Positions 43,401 through 55,875 of a stretch of DNA of 64,000 nucleotides are shown one piece after another. The stretch is from Adiantum capillus-veneris (Eukaryota > Streptophyta > Polypodiopsida > Polypodiales > Pteridaceae). Under the pieces are notes generated by a model. The model did not search any database, was not told the DNA's origin, and saw nothing but the letters and a program-made list of their open reading frames with translations. Position 1 is the first letter of the stretch, and the number at the start of each line of letters is the position of its first letter. The position numbers were made by a program, and so were the translations under genes. Location of the stretch: assembly GCA_014529385.2 (NCBI GenBank), contig CM043942.1, positions 54,128,647-54,192,646 on the forward strand, written 5' to 3'.

Positions 43401-43718
43401 ATATGATGGCTACGCCACATCTTGAGGATGATAGGGGGCCGCTATCTCCTACCACGACAGGAACCTAACATACCATAATCCCAGTAGCTGCGCCCATGCA
43501 TCTCTCGTGCATGCCCCGCTGCTGGAGGGGAGCCTGTAACAAGACTCATTGACTCACGCTTTGGCTAACACTACACCAACTTCGGTCTTCACGCCCTTAC
43601 TGTCCTTTAGGTGGGTAAAGTTGGGTTTACTGCCTACCCACCATGGAGCTTAGGGCCAACAGGTCGTAACGTGCTCTTCGCGCGTGATAGCTGCCTTAAG
43701 GTTAATGCAAACTGCACT
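40461..43718 (-). other. ORF-containing group II intron
   Basis: About 3.26 kb on the minus strand. Candidate start GTGCAGTTTG at 43,718. A 34-nt domain V at 40,488-40,521 (gagctggataagaggaaact and on) is followed by a candidate 3' end CCCTAC at 40,461. The interior encodes a maturase. The host gene is not identified. The right-arm boundary (about 42,857) falls inside it. Confidence 0.7.
40905..43254 (-). pseudogene. Group II intron maturase / reverse transcriptase, with stops
   Basis: An N-terminal piece has WVKNKPRE and ILSDPN (43.0-43.2 kb). RT core motifs follow on the minus strand: LELDIEKGYDSID, then QGSIVSLPLCNIY, then VRYADDSLPGIAGYANL (YADD at 42,295-42,306), then FGKATFLGMRIK. The maturase domain region continues with KNTARYMAEIYGKRLG. 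Stops interrupt at SID-stop, VR-stop, AN-stop and FI-stop, the first three being TAA or TAG that U-to-C editing could turn into Gln. Frame changes also occur, and the C-terminal part is unclear. It is either a heavily edited gene or a pseudogene. Confidence 0.75.
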
Positions 43719-43991
43719 TTCTTTACAAATACTACCTGAAAAACAAATGAGCTCTTTCATGCGTTCCATTCCCGTTTGTGAGATTTCCTTTTGTATTCAT
43801 AGCTTTCTAAACTGAACACACATCTTATGAAATGAAACAAATTAGTTCTAAATCAATGTTCTAAAGTATAGAGTATAAAAAAACTAGGGACGGAGTCGTT
43901 TGACGACGACAGAAGCTTTGTAATCTATTCTAATCCTACATTTTGATTAAATTCATCACTAGCTCTGTATGGAGAAGAAGAGGCCCCGAAA

Positions 43992-44174
43992 ATGCAAACT
44001 CCCATATCGCGTCAAGACCGTAACGAACATACCTTTCAGGCCCAGATACTAAGTCCTTTTAAGGTTGAAAATGTACCTACTGAGCTAGGGACATTAAATA
44101 ATGCTGAGGTAGGTACATTAAATAATGCTGAAGTAGGTGCAGTAAGTGAAAATGCAGAGCATGGGGATAATTAA
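43992..44174 (+). CDS. Small ORF with duplicated GTLNNAEV (right copy)
   Basis: Mirror of 38,664-38,846, identical. Confidence 0.25.
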   Translation: MQTPISRQDRNEHTFQAQILSPFKVENVPTELGTLNNAEVGTLNNAEVGAVSENAEHGDN

Positions 44175-44384
44175 TGAAAAGAGTTACAATGAATGAATGT
44201 AGTTTAAAGACTTTAAAGTGTTTTTCTTATTATAAAAGAGCCCCTCCTGAAAGAAGAACTAAGTGCGTGCTGCTAAACCATGAATAAGCAATCTTGGCTG
44301 CACTACATGTAAAGGGTAGTATTAATTGTTGTAGTAGCTACGTAGAAGGTGGCTCTCGTGGTAAGGGATGATCGAATCTTTTGC

Positions 44385-44639
44385 TTATAAAGTCTTTGCT
44401 TTGCTTGTTAGAAAACGCGCTATTTCAATTTTAGTTAACACGTTTTGCACCTGCTGACTGGCTGGATCAATTCCTTCATTCTGGGAACTTCTGGCTGTAG
44501 CCGCGTCTTTGACGACCCACTTGAGATCGGGGATTTTATCGCAGGTTAAGTCTCTGCCAACACGTGTTAGCTCTGTGAGGCGGTTTTCTTTTCGCCCCTC
44601 AGGAGGAAGAGATTGATTTCGATGTAGCCACTTAGTCAT
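44385..44639 (-). CDS. Orphan 84-codon ORF (right copy)
   Basis: Mirror of 38,199-38,453. Confidence 0.25.
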   Translation of the reverse strand: MTKWLHRNQSLPPEGRKENRLTELTRVGRDLTCDKIPDLKWVVKDAATARSSQNEGIDPASQQVQNVLTKIEIARFLTSKAKTL

Positions 44640-45334
44640 CCTATCGTTCTGTTAAAGTTTCCGATTCAGAGCTAGAGCTTTCCCCCAAAGCTGATGCACT
44701 TTTCACGTAGCTCTTCGATTCGAAAAGACTGTTAGATGAATCTATCGTGTTGAATAATTATACTCAATTGTTCCTTAGAAAAAGATAATTGAGCTATCAT
44801 GGTTCGGATTCACCAACCCATTCTTAGTATATTCTTTCCATTTATTAACAACTTAGCCTATGGCCTTGCGGCTAGGGTGGTTCGCGTGGTAATGGATCCA
44901 GTTGCCTCTAAACCTTGCCTTTAGTAAGGACGAAGTGTCGGGAAACGGTTACTTGGAAGAAAAATACGAAGTCGGCACTTCTTAGCTTGTTGAGTCGATA
45001 TCTCTTTTCTTTTTATAGTGTCCTTTGCTCCCTTTCCCATTGTTGTTAATAAAATGGTTTTGCTTTGTTTCCAAAGGCTCTAAAGAGGTTTGCTAAAGGC
45101 ATAACTGAACTGAACTTCGTAAAGTATCCGTTGTACCCGATCATTGCGTTGCATAGCTTCACTAAAGCCTGTATTCTTCGAATACACAGAGATCGCGGGT
45201 TCGGGGTCTTTTTGCCATGCATAGCTTGTACTTTATCTAAGAATAGTCGATGCTAACGTATCCTACGAAGATTAGTTAACCAAGCAAGTTCGAATCCTGC
45301 TGTATGATACTAAGAAATTCAATAAAGAGAAAGA

Positions 45335-46040
45335 TTCAAAGTGCAAGGCAAGCGAAGCGCAAGGCTTCCCCCTGTGAAAGGGAAGCCTGAGCATAGCGAT
45401 CATCTTTATAGCGTTGTAAAAAGAAGAGTGGGAGAGGTACACTGTAGCAATAAGCCATGATTCGGCTTTGAAGCTGATGCTTGTTTTCACGTACGAAGCC
45501 ATGAAAAGACGTTGTTTCAACGGTTTGTTTTCATAACCCTACATAAGTAGTGACCCAGCTTGAGCTAAAGACTAAGGAAAAAACAAAGTGCAAGGCACAT
45601 TTCAAAAGAAACTTAGTTTCAACTAATAAATCTAAGAACTAAAGTGTTTTTGGTTTTATCTTTTCTTTCCTGTTTTATCTTTTCTTTTTGGTTTTCTTTG
45701 GTTTCCTCGCTTTCGGATTCAGAGAAGCCTGAGCGTAGCAATCGCTACTTATTACCTTAGGTTTTTGTTCTTTTTCATGGAAAAAAGGCAAGGAAAGGAA
45801 AGGAAAAAAGCAAGCAAAGGGCAGGGAAGCCTGAGCGATCGCTACCCATGCGCACACGGCAATACAATATAAAGAGTGCACGGGCGCTTTGGCAAGCGTA
45901 ACGAAAGGATTACCCTATTAAATCAATAGGGAAGCCTGAGCATAGCGATCATTGCCTATTTTATATTATAACTTGGTGCAAGGCAAGCGGAACGAAAGGA
46001 TTCCCCTATTTGGGTTGGGAAGCCTAAGTGTAGCGATCAT
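45335..46040 (+). repeat. Bpu-like hairpin cluster (right copy)
   Basis: Mirror of 36,800-37,505. Here the elements read ggcaagcg..gaagcctgagc on the plus strand. Confidence 0.65.
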
Positions 46041-46249
46041 CTTTGTTTTCACTTTTTCTTTAGCGCATTTATTATTGCTTTAGCTGCGTATTATTCACTA
46101 AGTAGGCAAGGTTTGATAAGTTTATTTAGCGTAACACCCTATTCATCGTCATCGATAAAACATAATATTGATGCGCGACTTCGTGAATGAATGCTTCTTC
46201 CAAACTCCTTCTAACGAGCCCGCTTCTGAAAGCTGAAATCTCCCCGCCC

Positions 46250-46302
46250 CGGGCAGGGGGCTACAAAGTCACTCCGGCTGCAGGGTTGAAACTCCCGGGT
46301 TA
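46250..46302 (-). repeat. 50-bp rrnL-derived segment (right copy)
   Basis: Mirror of 36,537-36,588. Confidence 0.8.
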
Positions 46303-46699
46303 CACGGGCACGCTGCAAAGAATGCAGGATCGTCAGAACGAGGATGCCTCATCCATGATCTACTGGATGGATTCGATATGGGCCCTAAGAGTAGCTTATC
46401 TGCTGTGCAGATGTCGGCAGCCCGCATATGCCCGGATACACATGTATCCCTCGTATACTATAAAACCAAACCCTACGATCTATCTATCTATCACGGATTA
46501 CCCCGTCGAGTGCCTTCAGTCTCGCTGGCATTCCACTCGTAGCGGGCGGGAGATAGGTCGTTGTTAGGGAGGTCGAGCTGGTGAGGTAGGTTAGGGTTCT
46601 TAATTCCTCTGCTCTGGGATCGTGCCCGTGAGCTTGTTCCGACATCGAGGCTTCCTTTTCAACTTGATCTTGGAGGGCCAGGGATGTAGTATGGCACGA

Positions 46700-46910
46700 T
46701 ATCGTTGTAGAGACGCTAAGGTTGCATCTCTGCTTTGCTCTGCTCTGCTCTGTAAGTTAGTTTAGTTAAGTTTGGAATTATGCTGAGCTAAACCCGAACT
46801 CTTCCCGTGGTAAGCACCGATCTTAAGCCATACTTTGTGCATCGATCGCCTAAAGATGCTTGAAAAAGGCTAAATGCAAGCTTTTATTACCTTTTCCGCT
46901 TGCTTGGCAA
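46700..46910 (-). repeat. Repeat F (right copy of copy 2)
   Basis: Mirror of 35,930-36,140. Confidence 0.7.
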
Positions 46911-47106
46911 GCATTATGTGGGCCCTTTATTGCTGCTGCAGTTTGCGAGGGTGGGCGGCAAAAAACTTGTTTCGGAATCCCTAAACTAATTCGTGACTGG
47001 TGCTGGGATCGGGCAATTTGCTTGCAAAAAAGTTATGGATACGAAGAAACTAGTGAGAGTAACTACATCAACGCACTACCTGCGTAGCAAAAAGCAACCT
47101 TACATC

Positions 47107-47691
47107 ATGAATAATGCGCAAATCTGGGCCAGAATCAGAAAGGAATATCCTGCGCTTCAAGATCTAGATAACGACCAATTTGAGATGCTTGCGTACAAAG
47201 CGAAAACCCACTCTGCAACCATTCGAACAATATTGGTGCAAGGCAAGCGCTCGTTGGAGCCAGTAGACCCGGCGAGAGCAAATGTATTCTTAACCTCTTT
47301 GGAATTACCTGAAGGTTGGGGCGATTATCTGCTTTATTTAACCGCTCCTCTCGTTCAAGGAATACCGACTGTCGACTTGATCTCTCAGGTTACCTGTGAC
47401 CCGAGCCTGGTTTTGTTGATAAAACTGCTAATTGCATATGGCACATTTGCCATAGAAGAAGAAGAGGGAGAGAATATTGTTGCGAATAATGCCTACCTAT
47501 GGTTTATCAGTTCGCAGATGCAAAACCTGTTTAACATTCTCAAACTGATGTCGTCGCTAAGGAACGGGGGACCCCGGCTCTTTCCGCGACTGCTTGCTTG
47601 CATTAACAATCCACCTCTTATTAAACGAAATGAATACCAGTCGAATAAGCTACAACTATTCTTTCGCTCCGCCTACTCTAGCTTTGCTTGA
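47107..47691 (+). CDS. Orphan family protein with LPEGWG motif, copy 2 (intact)
   Basis: An intact 194-codon ORF from ATG; an in-frame extension upstream to 46,993 is possible. Helical. It carries EYPALQDLDNDQF near the N-terminus, LPEGWG near residue 80, LVQGIP, DPSLVLLIKLL, then an acidic loop (EEEEGEN) and a Gly-Gly-Pro near the C-terminus. The match to the ORF at 7809-8426 is collinear over about 170 residues but clearly diverged. It lies 130 nt before the polymerase fragment on the same strand, so both may come from one plasmid-like element. Function unknown. Confidence 0.6.
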   Translation: MNNAQIWARIRKEYPALQDLDNDQFEMLAYKAKTHSATIRTILVQGKRSLEPVDPARANVFLTSLELPEGWGDYLLYLTAPLVQGIPTVDLISQVTCDPSLVLLIKLLIAYGTFAIEEEEGENIVANNAYLWFISSQMQNLFNILKLMSSLRNGGPRLFPRLLACINNPPLIKRNEYQSNKLQLFFRSAYSSFA

Positions 47692-47820
47692 TGCCTCTTT
47701 TTTAACCACTATATTATGGGATAGGTTTTGACTGAGTCCCTTTGACTGATGAAGAAATCTTATAGCGTGGGTGTCTGCCGCAGTGCAGTGTATTTCATGA
47801 AGTAAGTTATTGAATTTTAG

Positions 47821-48867
47821 GTAGGAAAACTTAAACTAGAGCACAAGATTGTAGAGGGTTACTTCTTAGCGCCTAAATGCTATGCTTTAGTCTTAGATGA
47901 ATCTAATAACATAATTCGTAACAAGGGGTTAGCCAAAGACAAGGTCAACCTTTCATGGTTTATAGAACAGTATAAAAATCTTGGGCGAGTTATTAAAAGT
48001 ACTTACGAGTCTTCTTTTAAGATTAATTGGCCAAAACTCAATATTTACCGAGCCTCAATTATGTTAAATCTAGGCATTGACCCATCAACCAAAAGAAACC
48101 TCGTGATTGATGAGAACAATATATGGGTTGATACCTTACCCTTGAAGGTATCTGAAAAGTCAGTGACAAGACCAAATAAGCCGACGAAATCTAACCTGCA
48201 GCCAGCTACGCAATTGTCAGAGTCTATGAAGCAAGCTGAGTCGTTGCTATCTACGCAATTGTCAGAGTCGTTGCAGGCTGAGTCGTTGCTATCTACGCAA
48301 TTGTCAGAGTCTAAACCCTTTACACTGCATTCAGATTCGTTGCTCTCCATGCCGCAGTCAGAGTCTAAGCCCTCCATGCCGCAGTCAGAGTCTAAGCCCT
48401 CCATGCAGCAAGCTGACCAATCAAATGATGCCAGAACAATACTCTTTGAACAACTACAAATTGAACTACATCTTTTCTTTGAACAACTACAAATTGAACG
48501 TAAGGTAGTCTTTGAACAACGTAAAATTGAACGTAAGGTTGTCGAAGAACAACGTAAAAGTGAACGTAAGGTTGTCGAAGAACAACGTAAAAATGAACGT
48601 TTAACACGTGAGGTGCTCAAAGAACAATTACAAAATGAATGTCTAGCACGTAAGATGCTATTTGAACAATTACAAAATGAACGTCTAGCACGTGAAAGTA
48701 TTGAAAAACAACTACGAATTGAACGTCTAGCACGTGAAGAGCTTAATGAAAGGCTTCAAGCTATAGAGCTTAGGAATCAAACTAGTGATTTAAAAGAAAA
48801 AGAAGGCAAGCACTTACCTAAAAAAGAGGACCAAGGGCACCACCCCAGACAAATCATTGTCTGCTAA
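47821..48867 (+). CDS. C-terminus of plasmid-type family B DNA polymerase fused to a coiled-coil repeat tail
   Basis: Open frame of 348 codons. Residues 1-110 (GKLKLEHKIVEGYFLAPKCY, then ALVLDE, NKGLAKDKVNLSWF) match the thumb and C-terminal region of protein-primed polymerases of linear mitochondrial plasmids. In-frame codons upstream (47,761-47,820) still resemble the segment that follows the active-site TDTDS but contain TAA, TAG and TGA. Residues 120-185 are Ser/Gln-rich repeats (STQLSES, MPQSESKPS). Residues 190-310 are 12-residue coiled-coil repeats (FEQLQIERKVVF, EEQRKSERKVVE). The end is antisense LRR DNA. The polymerase catalytic core is missing, so it cannot be an active polymerase. 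The tail is unlike known plasmid polymerases. Confidence 0.75.
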   Translation, partial: VGKLKLEHKIVEGYFLAPKCYALVLDESNNIIRNKGLAKDKVNLSWFIEQYKNLGRVIKSTYESSFKINWPKLNIYRASIMLNLGIDPSTKRNLVIDENNIWVDTLPLKVSEKSVTRPNKPTKSNLQPATQLSESMKQAESLLSTQLSESLQAESLLSTQLSESKPFTLHSDSLLSMPQSESKPSMPQSESKPSMQQADQSNDARTILFEQLQIELHLFFEQLQIERKVVFEQRKIERKVVEEQRKSERKVVEEQRKNERLTREVLKEQLQNECLARKMLFEQLQNERLARESIEKQLRIERLAREELNERLQAIELRNQTSDLKEKEGKHLPKKEDQGHHPRQIIVC

Positions 48868-49550
48868 TAGCAATCTGCGGAGCGAAGGACCACAGATCTT
48901 GCCAGGAATACTTCCTGTGAAGGCATTTGCACTGAGGTCAAGTACCCTTAACCTACTGGAGTTGGGGAGGGATGCAGGAAGAGGCCCCGTGAACTTGTTG
49001 AAGCTCAATACAAGCTTATGCAGAGCCGGCAATTGGGATTATCTTGTTTCTTCTTGTTGCCGAAAGATCCAGCTTCTTAAGCTGGTGTAAAGAATCCCCA
49101 AAATCGGGTAGTATTGCGCCTGTGAGATTGTTTTTGGAGACGGAAAGCACCTCTAGGCTTACTAGCTGGTTGAAGATGGTGGGAATATGGAGTTCAAGGA
49201 GATGTTGACATGGCGCAAGCTTTGGCAGGAGCTGAGGGATGTGGGAATTGGGCCTGTTATAAAATTTTTAGAGAGATCTAACAGAGTTAGGTCTGAGCAA
49301 CTACCAGCTATGGCAGTTGTGAGGTTCAAGGTAGATAATAAGAAGGCTTTAAGAGGTATTTCGCCAGTTCCTTGATTAAAGGAAATGTTAAGATGTTTAA
49401 GTGTCCTGCATTGGCCGATACCCATCGGGAGGCTGCCTGAAAGGCTGTTGTTTGAAACGCCATGAAAGAAAGGGCGCCGCAATGGAGGAGAGAGCGCCAG
49501 AGAAGTTGTTGTGCGAAAGCCTTGTCAAGCACGCAATCAAACCCTTCCCT
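48819..49550 (-). pseudogene. LRR fragment (right copy)
   Basis: Mirror of 33,290-34,020. Confidence 0.88.
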
Positions 49551-50056
49551 TCCCCAAGATTACAAATCCACTCCCTGTCGTACTGCGCCTGTTCTGCCTC
49601 CGCCATTAAAAGAAAATAGCGGCTGGATGAACCGAACCCGGGTGGGGTACTTTTTAACGTTGATCGTCGATTTCTGTCAACAATTTGATGATGAATCATC
49701 GAACCCACTCTGCGAAGCTACCATACCAGTTATCGTGAAAGTGGAATGCTCAGGGCAGGACTGGAACTACTCTACTGGGTTTCTCCATCTTTCGAGATAG
49801 ATCATCTAACCTATAGGTTAGGTGGTTTGCGGGAGGGGATGAATTGGCCTTTAGTCGACTCGACTTTTAGCGCGCGCAAGAAATCCCGCGGAATTCCTCC
49901 ATTATTAGGTGCTCTCTCCCACGAGCTGCGGCTAATTCTTCAAGTAAGTGTCTTTTCTCTGCAGTTTCTGTCGATATAACCAAAGAAAAGAAGCCTGCAC
50001 GCGATTTCGACGGTACATTCTTTGAGTCTGGAACAGGTACTTCGAGTGAACTAGCT

Positions 50057-50245
50057 TTAGTGGATGAAAGGTGCTGTTACTTCGAGCGAAGTACCTTTAG
50101 TGGATGAAGTCGTGGGTGAAGATGCAGGTGCTTCAGGTAAAGTACCTTTAGTAGATGAAGATGCGGGTGCTTTAAGTAAATTTGAAGTAGCTTGAGTAGA
50201 TGAAGGATTCGTTTTATTTGCTTTCCGCCTTCTGAATCCTGTCAC
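50057..50245 (-). repeat. TKGT-type coding repeats (right copy)
   Basis: Here the frame is open for 62 codons: SSTKGTLPEAPASSP then TTSSTKGTSLEV. Mirror of 32,590-32,785 without its extra G. Confidence 0.5.
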
Positions 50246-50477
50246 CCGCTATCCCTTTCACGGCAACCACAAGTCCTGCGAGCAAAACGCAACCTTAAAC
50301 CTTACCGTGCCTTCTTTTCTTGTTAGGTAGTGTTGGTCAGGGGCAAGCCACTGTCTGGCCGTCTGGCTTATCTGAGTTAAGCTTATCGTGCTTATCCGAG
50401 TCAGGCTTATCTGAGTTGAGCTTATCGGGGTTAGGCGAGCCGGAGGTCATATAGTATATGAGGGGTTACGAGAGCTA

Positions 50478-50798
50478 TCATTCAATAGTTTGTCGGTCGC
50501 TCCCGACGACCATGTTGGCTGCCTTTTTGTCATTAGCTCTGAAAACACCAACCACCCTGAAGCTGTGCACATTGCCTTTGTCTGTGCATTTGGGAGTCTG
50601 GTAGTACCGGCACATATCCAGGTGTCCCCTGCGCTCACAGCACAACACAATAAGATATGTGTCACATGCACTCACTAACCGCGCCATCTCGAAGTCGGCG
50701 ACGTGAGCCTCTAGCGCCTCGTCAAGAAGCACATTCGCTGTCTTGAGGTCTCGATGTAGGATGTTTGGACGGCAATCATTATGGTTGAATAATAAACC
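50478..50798 (-). pseudogene. BRI1-like kinase fragment (right copy)
   Basis: Mirror of 32,041-32,361. Confidence 0.85.
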
Positions 50799-50837
50799 TT
50801 TGGCTGTGCCCAGAGCGATCCTTTTCCCTAAGGTAAC

Positions 50838-51804
<967 letters not shown>

Positions 51805-52248
51805 CTAGTAAGCCTGTTACTATGTAGCATATCACAAAAACCTATCCGTGTCAACCAAAATCGATTGAGTCTCTAGAATTCTTGGATACAGAGGCTTTTT
51901 CCCCGTATCTCAAAATTTTTTGTCACTTATTTCACAACCTGGATTCCCTAAAACAAGGGGAGAGGGAGAAATGAAATTTATCTCCTAGGTAATGCACGCC
52001 CCTAATCAATTTTGGTCTCTAAAAAAAGAATCCTGCGTCAAGCCTTTTCATGGACGAAGCACTCCGCAGCTTTGCATCGGCCAACGTATTGTAAATATTG
52101 GAATAATTGACGAACTAAGGAGGAAGTAGTCGTCAACCCCTCACTCATCCATCTCTGCGTAGTGTTTCTCGATTCCCCGATACTTGCGCCCCGATTCCAA
52201 TCCACAACGAAAAGATTGTGGATTGGAACTAATCTCATCTAAGCAAAA

Positions 52249-52722
52249 CTAACGGAAGTGGGCAAAAGCTTTGTTAGCTTCCGCAACTTTATGAGTCTCT
52301 TCCTTCTTCCGTATGGCACTCCCAGAATTTCTGGCGGCATCTATCAATTCATCACTCGACCTTAAAGCCATACTTCGACCTGAGCGTTTTCGACATGCGA
52401 TCAATGACCACCGGATGGCCAAAGCTTTTCCTTTTGCAGGTACTACTTCAATGGGAACTCGATAAGTTGATCCACCCACACGTTTGGTTTCTGTGACTAC
52501 ATCGGGAGTTACCCCACGCACTGCCTGTCGCAGAACAGACAGTGGGTTCCTATTTGTCTTTTATCTAATCCGCTTCATAGCCTGATAAAAAATCTGATAA
52601 GCTAGTGATTTTTTGCCGTTTTTCAGGATACGATCAACTAGCATGTTTGCCAATCGATTGCGATAAATTGGATCCGATTCGATATTTATAATTTCGTTCG
52701 CTACACTGCTCCGATGTACCAC
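52249..52722 (-). pseudogene. rps7: Plastid rps7 with in-frame TAA (right copy)
   Basis: Mirror of 30,117-30,590. Same TAA. Confidence 0.9.
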
Positions 52723-52795
52723 GAGTTTACAACTACGTCAGACTTCAACCAATTTTTTTTTATGTCTTTTCCCGGCGCGGCGGTGTTTTAAGCTA

Positions 52796-52828
52796 CTATT
52801 TCGGCTTCTTCACTCCATATTGTAGAGT
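52796..52828 (-). pseudogene. rps12: Plastid rps12 exon 3 (right copy)
   Basis: Mirror of 30,011-30,043. Confidence 0.82.
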
Positions 52829-53382
52829 GGATCCACCGGTTAGTGGGGGATCTCCCTCCAAACTGCACGTGCGACTTTCGTCGAATACAGCTTTCCATAT
52901 GATTGGGTAATAACTATGGTTTCCAACCAATTTTTATTCATCACATAAATCATATTTACTCATTGCACATTGAGTATCCGTCTCCCTCTCTTCCACGGAG
53001 GAAGAAGAAATAGGCATGGAAAGGAAAAATCTTGCAATTCAGTTATCTCACCAGTAATGTCCGTAGGTTTCCCGATCCAATCGGTAGATGTAGGCAAAGT
53101 CTCCGTCAAATATTCGTAGTCTTAACCCGAACCTGTTCCGGAAGGAAAAGGCTTTTTTTTTTTTATCAGGTGGGAGTCCGGGTAAAACTCAACTTAACCT
53201 ACTGAAGTAAAACACCTTAGACACCAAGTTGTTTCACACAAATAGACGGGTAATGGTCAATCTTTGCAGTAGCAGGCTTCGGTCCCCTGGCAATGTTGGG
53301 TCGGCTACACATTTAACATATCAGAACAATTGATACGGAATCGTTGCGATGATACGAGTTGCGACAATGCTCTGCAACGCAC

Positions 53383-53612
53383 TGGAACGCCCTTTTTTAC
53401 GATCTTTCACTCCTACAGCATCTAAGGCTCCTCTAACGATGTGATACCTAACGCCGGGTAGGTCTTTGACCCTTCTGCCTCTTACGAGGACCACCGAATG
53501 TTCCTGCAAATTGTGGCCAATACCTGGTATGTAAGCCGTTACCTCAAATTTGGAGGTTAATCGAACCCTGGCGACTTTACGTAGGGCAGAGTTGGGTTTT
53601 TTCGGTGTAGTT
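53383..53612 (-). pseudogene. rps12: Plastid rps12 exon 2 (right copy)
   Basis: Mirror of 29,227-29,456. The intron between the exons is also mirrored. Confidence 0.9.
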
Positions 53613-54226
53613 GTGAGATAGTCGACAGCTATAACGTCGCTATACAAAACCGTACGTGAGATTCGCATCTCATACGGCTCCTCGTCATTCAATTACTGTT
53701 GCTCTTCTCAATCGATTTCGACTACAAGTACAAAAAGAAATTTACGAAAAGAAATCTTACCCTTTTTCCTTGCAAATTCATTTTCAAAGTTTCGCCGTTG
53801 CGCCCCACCAATTTGCCAGATTGCAAAAAAGCGACGCAGATGGAAAAATGAAAAATATCCCAAATTGATGCGTGGGTTTACCGATACAACGAGTTTCCCG
53901 CCTTTGCGTCAATAATATGAGGCGGATTGAATATGGAGGAGATTGACGAGTCGGTATCAGCTTATCCACATGATTAATCATTTTCTGAGAAGGAATTCAT
54001 TTTGAAATGAAGGCAGTTTCAACATCTCACTCTCGTTCTTCATTTCGTTCCGACGAGGCTACCTGAGGAGGATTCGGCAACCTAACGAACTACCCAATAA
54101 GAATAAGTAGGTGAACTAAACTATGGATCCATAGAAAATGGGAGGGATCTGATGATTATTTGTAGTTTACCATTGATGACGACGTGAACGTAGCAACGAT
54201 AAAAAAAAAGGCTTAAAACCACAAGG

Positions 54227-54878
54227 AATTATGAAAAGGTTGGAAGATCTGGCCAAAGAAGGTGATAGCCCCGTAAATCTTTCCTAACAAGTTTGATTCC
54301 TATTGCAAAACGCGAATACCGTGTTTGAATAATGATCGCTTTGTAGTGACTAAGGGGGACCACCCTCGCGGCCTAAGTATTCCTCAATGACCAATAGCGT
54401 ACCACAAGTACCGTGAGGGAAAGGTGAAAAGACCCCGCCGTATGCCGGGAGTGCAATAGAAAACCTGAAATCCGATGCAAACTATCAGTCGGAAGAGCAA
54501 AGCGTTGAAAACAAAAGCAAAGCCACTAATGTTTAATGGAACGCATACGCGAAGCTAAGAAAGCGCTGTAGCCAGGCAAAGCCACTAATGTTTGCCTTGA
54601 GCGAACCCTTGAGCGAAGCTTCGCGTTGTCGGCTCTTGCTTGGCGCACTTTCCACTTTAACGGCGTACCTTTTGCATAATGGGTCAGCGAGTAAATGGGA
54701 ACAGCGGCTTAAGCCATTAGGTGTAGGCGTAATGAGGTTGAATCTTCGGCGTTGTTTCTATTTGACCCGAAACCGATTGATCTAGCCACGAGCAGGTTGA
54801 ATCGAGCTCTCCACAGAGGCCTTAGAGGACCGAACTCACGTATGTGGCAAAATACGGGGATGACTTGTGGCTAGGGGT
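54227..54878 (+). rRNA. rrnL: Large subunit rRNA, 5' part (right copy)
   Basis: Mirror of 27,961-28,612. It ends at ...ggctaggggt (54,878). The first 300 or so nt of the rRNA are absent here too. Confidence 0.9.
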
Positions 54879-55080
54879 GAATCAAAGAGCTACGACTCCA
54901 AAAAGTGCCTTTGTTGAAGTCCTTTGGACCATAAGAACCTATAGGCAAGAAAAGGAGTCCTCCTTTGGCCTTTCGCCCCACAAGCGTGCGAACGCTTTTT
55001 CAATAACTGGCTCATAACGGTGAAACCAGCTGTTTCTGGAAGTAATGGCCACACCGTGGGAAGTCATGAAAGCTTCTCCC
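54879..55080 (+). other. 5' half of split group I intron (right copy)
   Basis: Mirror of 27,761-27,960. Confidence 0.6.
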
Positions 55081-55286
55081 CCTTTGTTGCTTGCGGTTGA
55101 GTGCCCTTTTTTGCCCTCAACAAAAGATAAAGTTGTTTTGAAAAAACACCTTGTCCCTCTTTTCTTTTCTTTTCTCTACGCTACAAGCTAGCTCACTGAC
55201 CCCGTAACGACTGATTTAAAAGATGAGAGCATGATTGTTAATGCTAACACGCCGGTTCTCACCCCGGCCGAATCCCTCTCGAACCT

Positions 55287-55721
55287 TTGGTTCTCTGGCC
55301 ATATGCACCGGCGTATCGAGAGCTAAAAGAAAAAAAACTAAACAAAAGACCAACCACGAAAAGTTCGCTAGCATCTTTTCTATACGATATCCTAACAAGG
55401 TACGTTGTCAACAACGATGGTGTCAAGGCCACAAACAATGGTTACGAGGTTCATAATGATGGCGTTAAGGCCAATAACGATGGTAGACAGGAAGTGAAAT
55501 ATGATGGGGCAAGTGAAAAATCATTTCTAACAGGCAAATGCGTAAATAATGATAACGATTACGTAAGTGATGTTAAAAAAATCTCAACGACAATCCCGGT
55601 TATTCCTACGAAGATGATGCGGTTAATGCTTGAAATAAGAGAAATGATAGTTTTCCTTACTCGTTCGTTGCTGAGGAAAGGAAACAAAAGAACTTTTTTG
55701 CATTGTTTCATGGCCCGATGA
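55287..55721 (+). CDS. ORF with NNDGVKA repeats (right copy)
   Basis: Mirror of 27,119-27,553. 144 codons open. Confidence 0.35.
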   Translation: MVLWPYAPAYRELKEKKLNKRPTTKSSLASFLYDILTRYVVNNDGVKATNNGYEVHNDGVKANNDGRQEVKYDGASEKSFLTGKCVNNDNDYVSDVKKISTTIPVIPTKMMRLMLEIREMIVFLTRSLLRKGNKRTFLHCFMAR

Positions 55722-55748
55722 AACCGGTGAGGGTTTCAGTTAGTAGCA

Positions 55749-55875
55749 TAAGCTAGACAATTGCTAGCGGCGGATTGACGTGGCCGCAGTCATCCGACCT
55801 CTCCATGCTATCTGAGTGGATGCTTCCACTGGGCGGGGACTGGACCAATGTAATCTCGCCTTGACGTTGGCGGTT
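55749..55875 (+). repeat. Repeat family B copy 4 (right)
   Basis: Mirror of 26,965-27,090. Confidence 0.7.
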
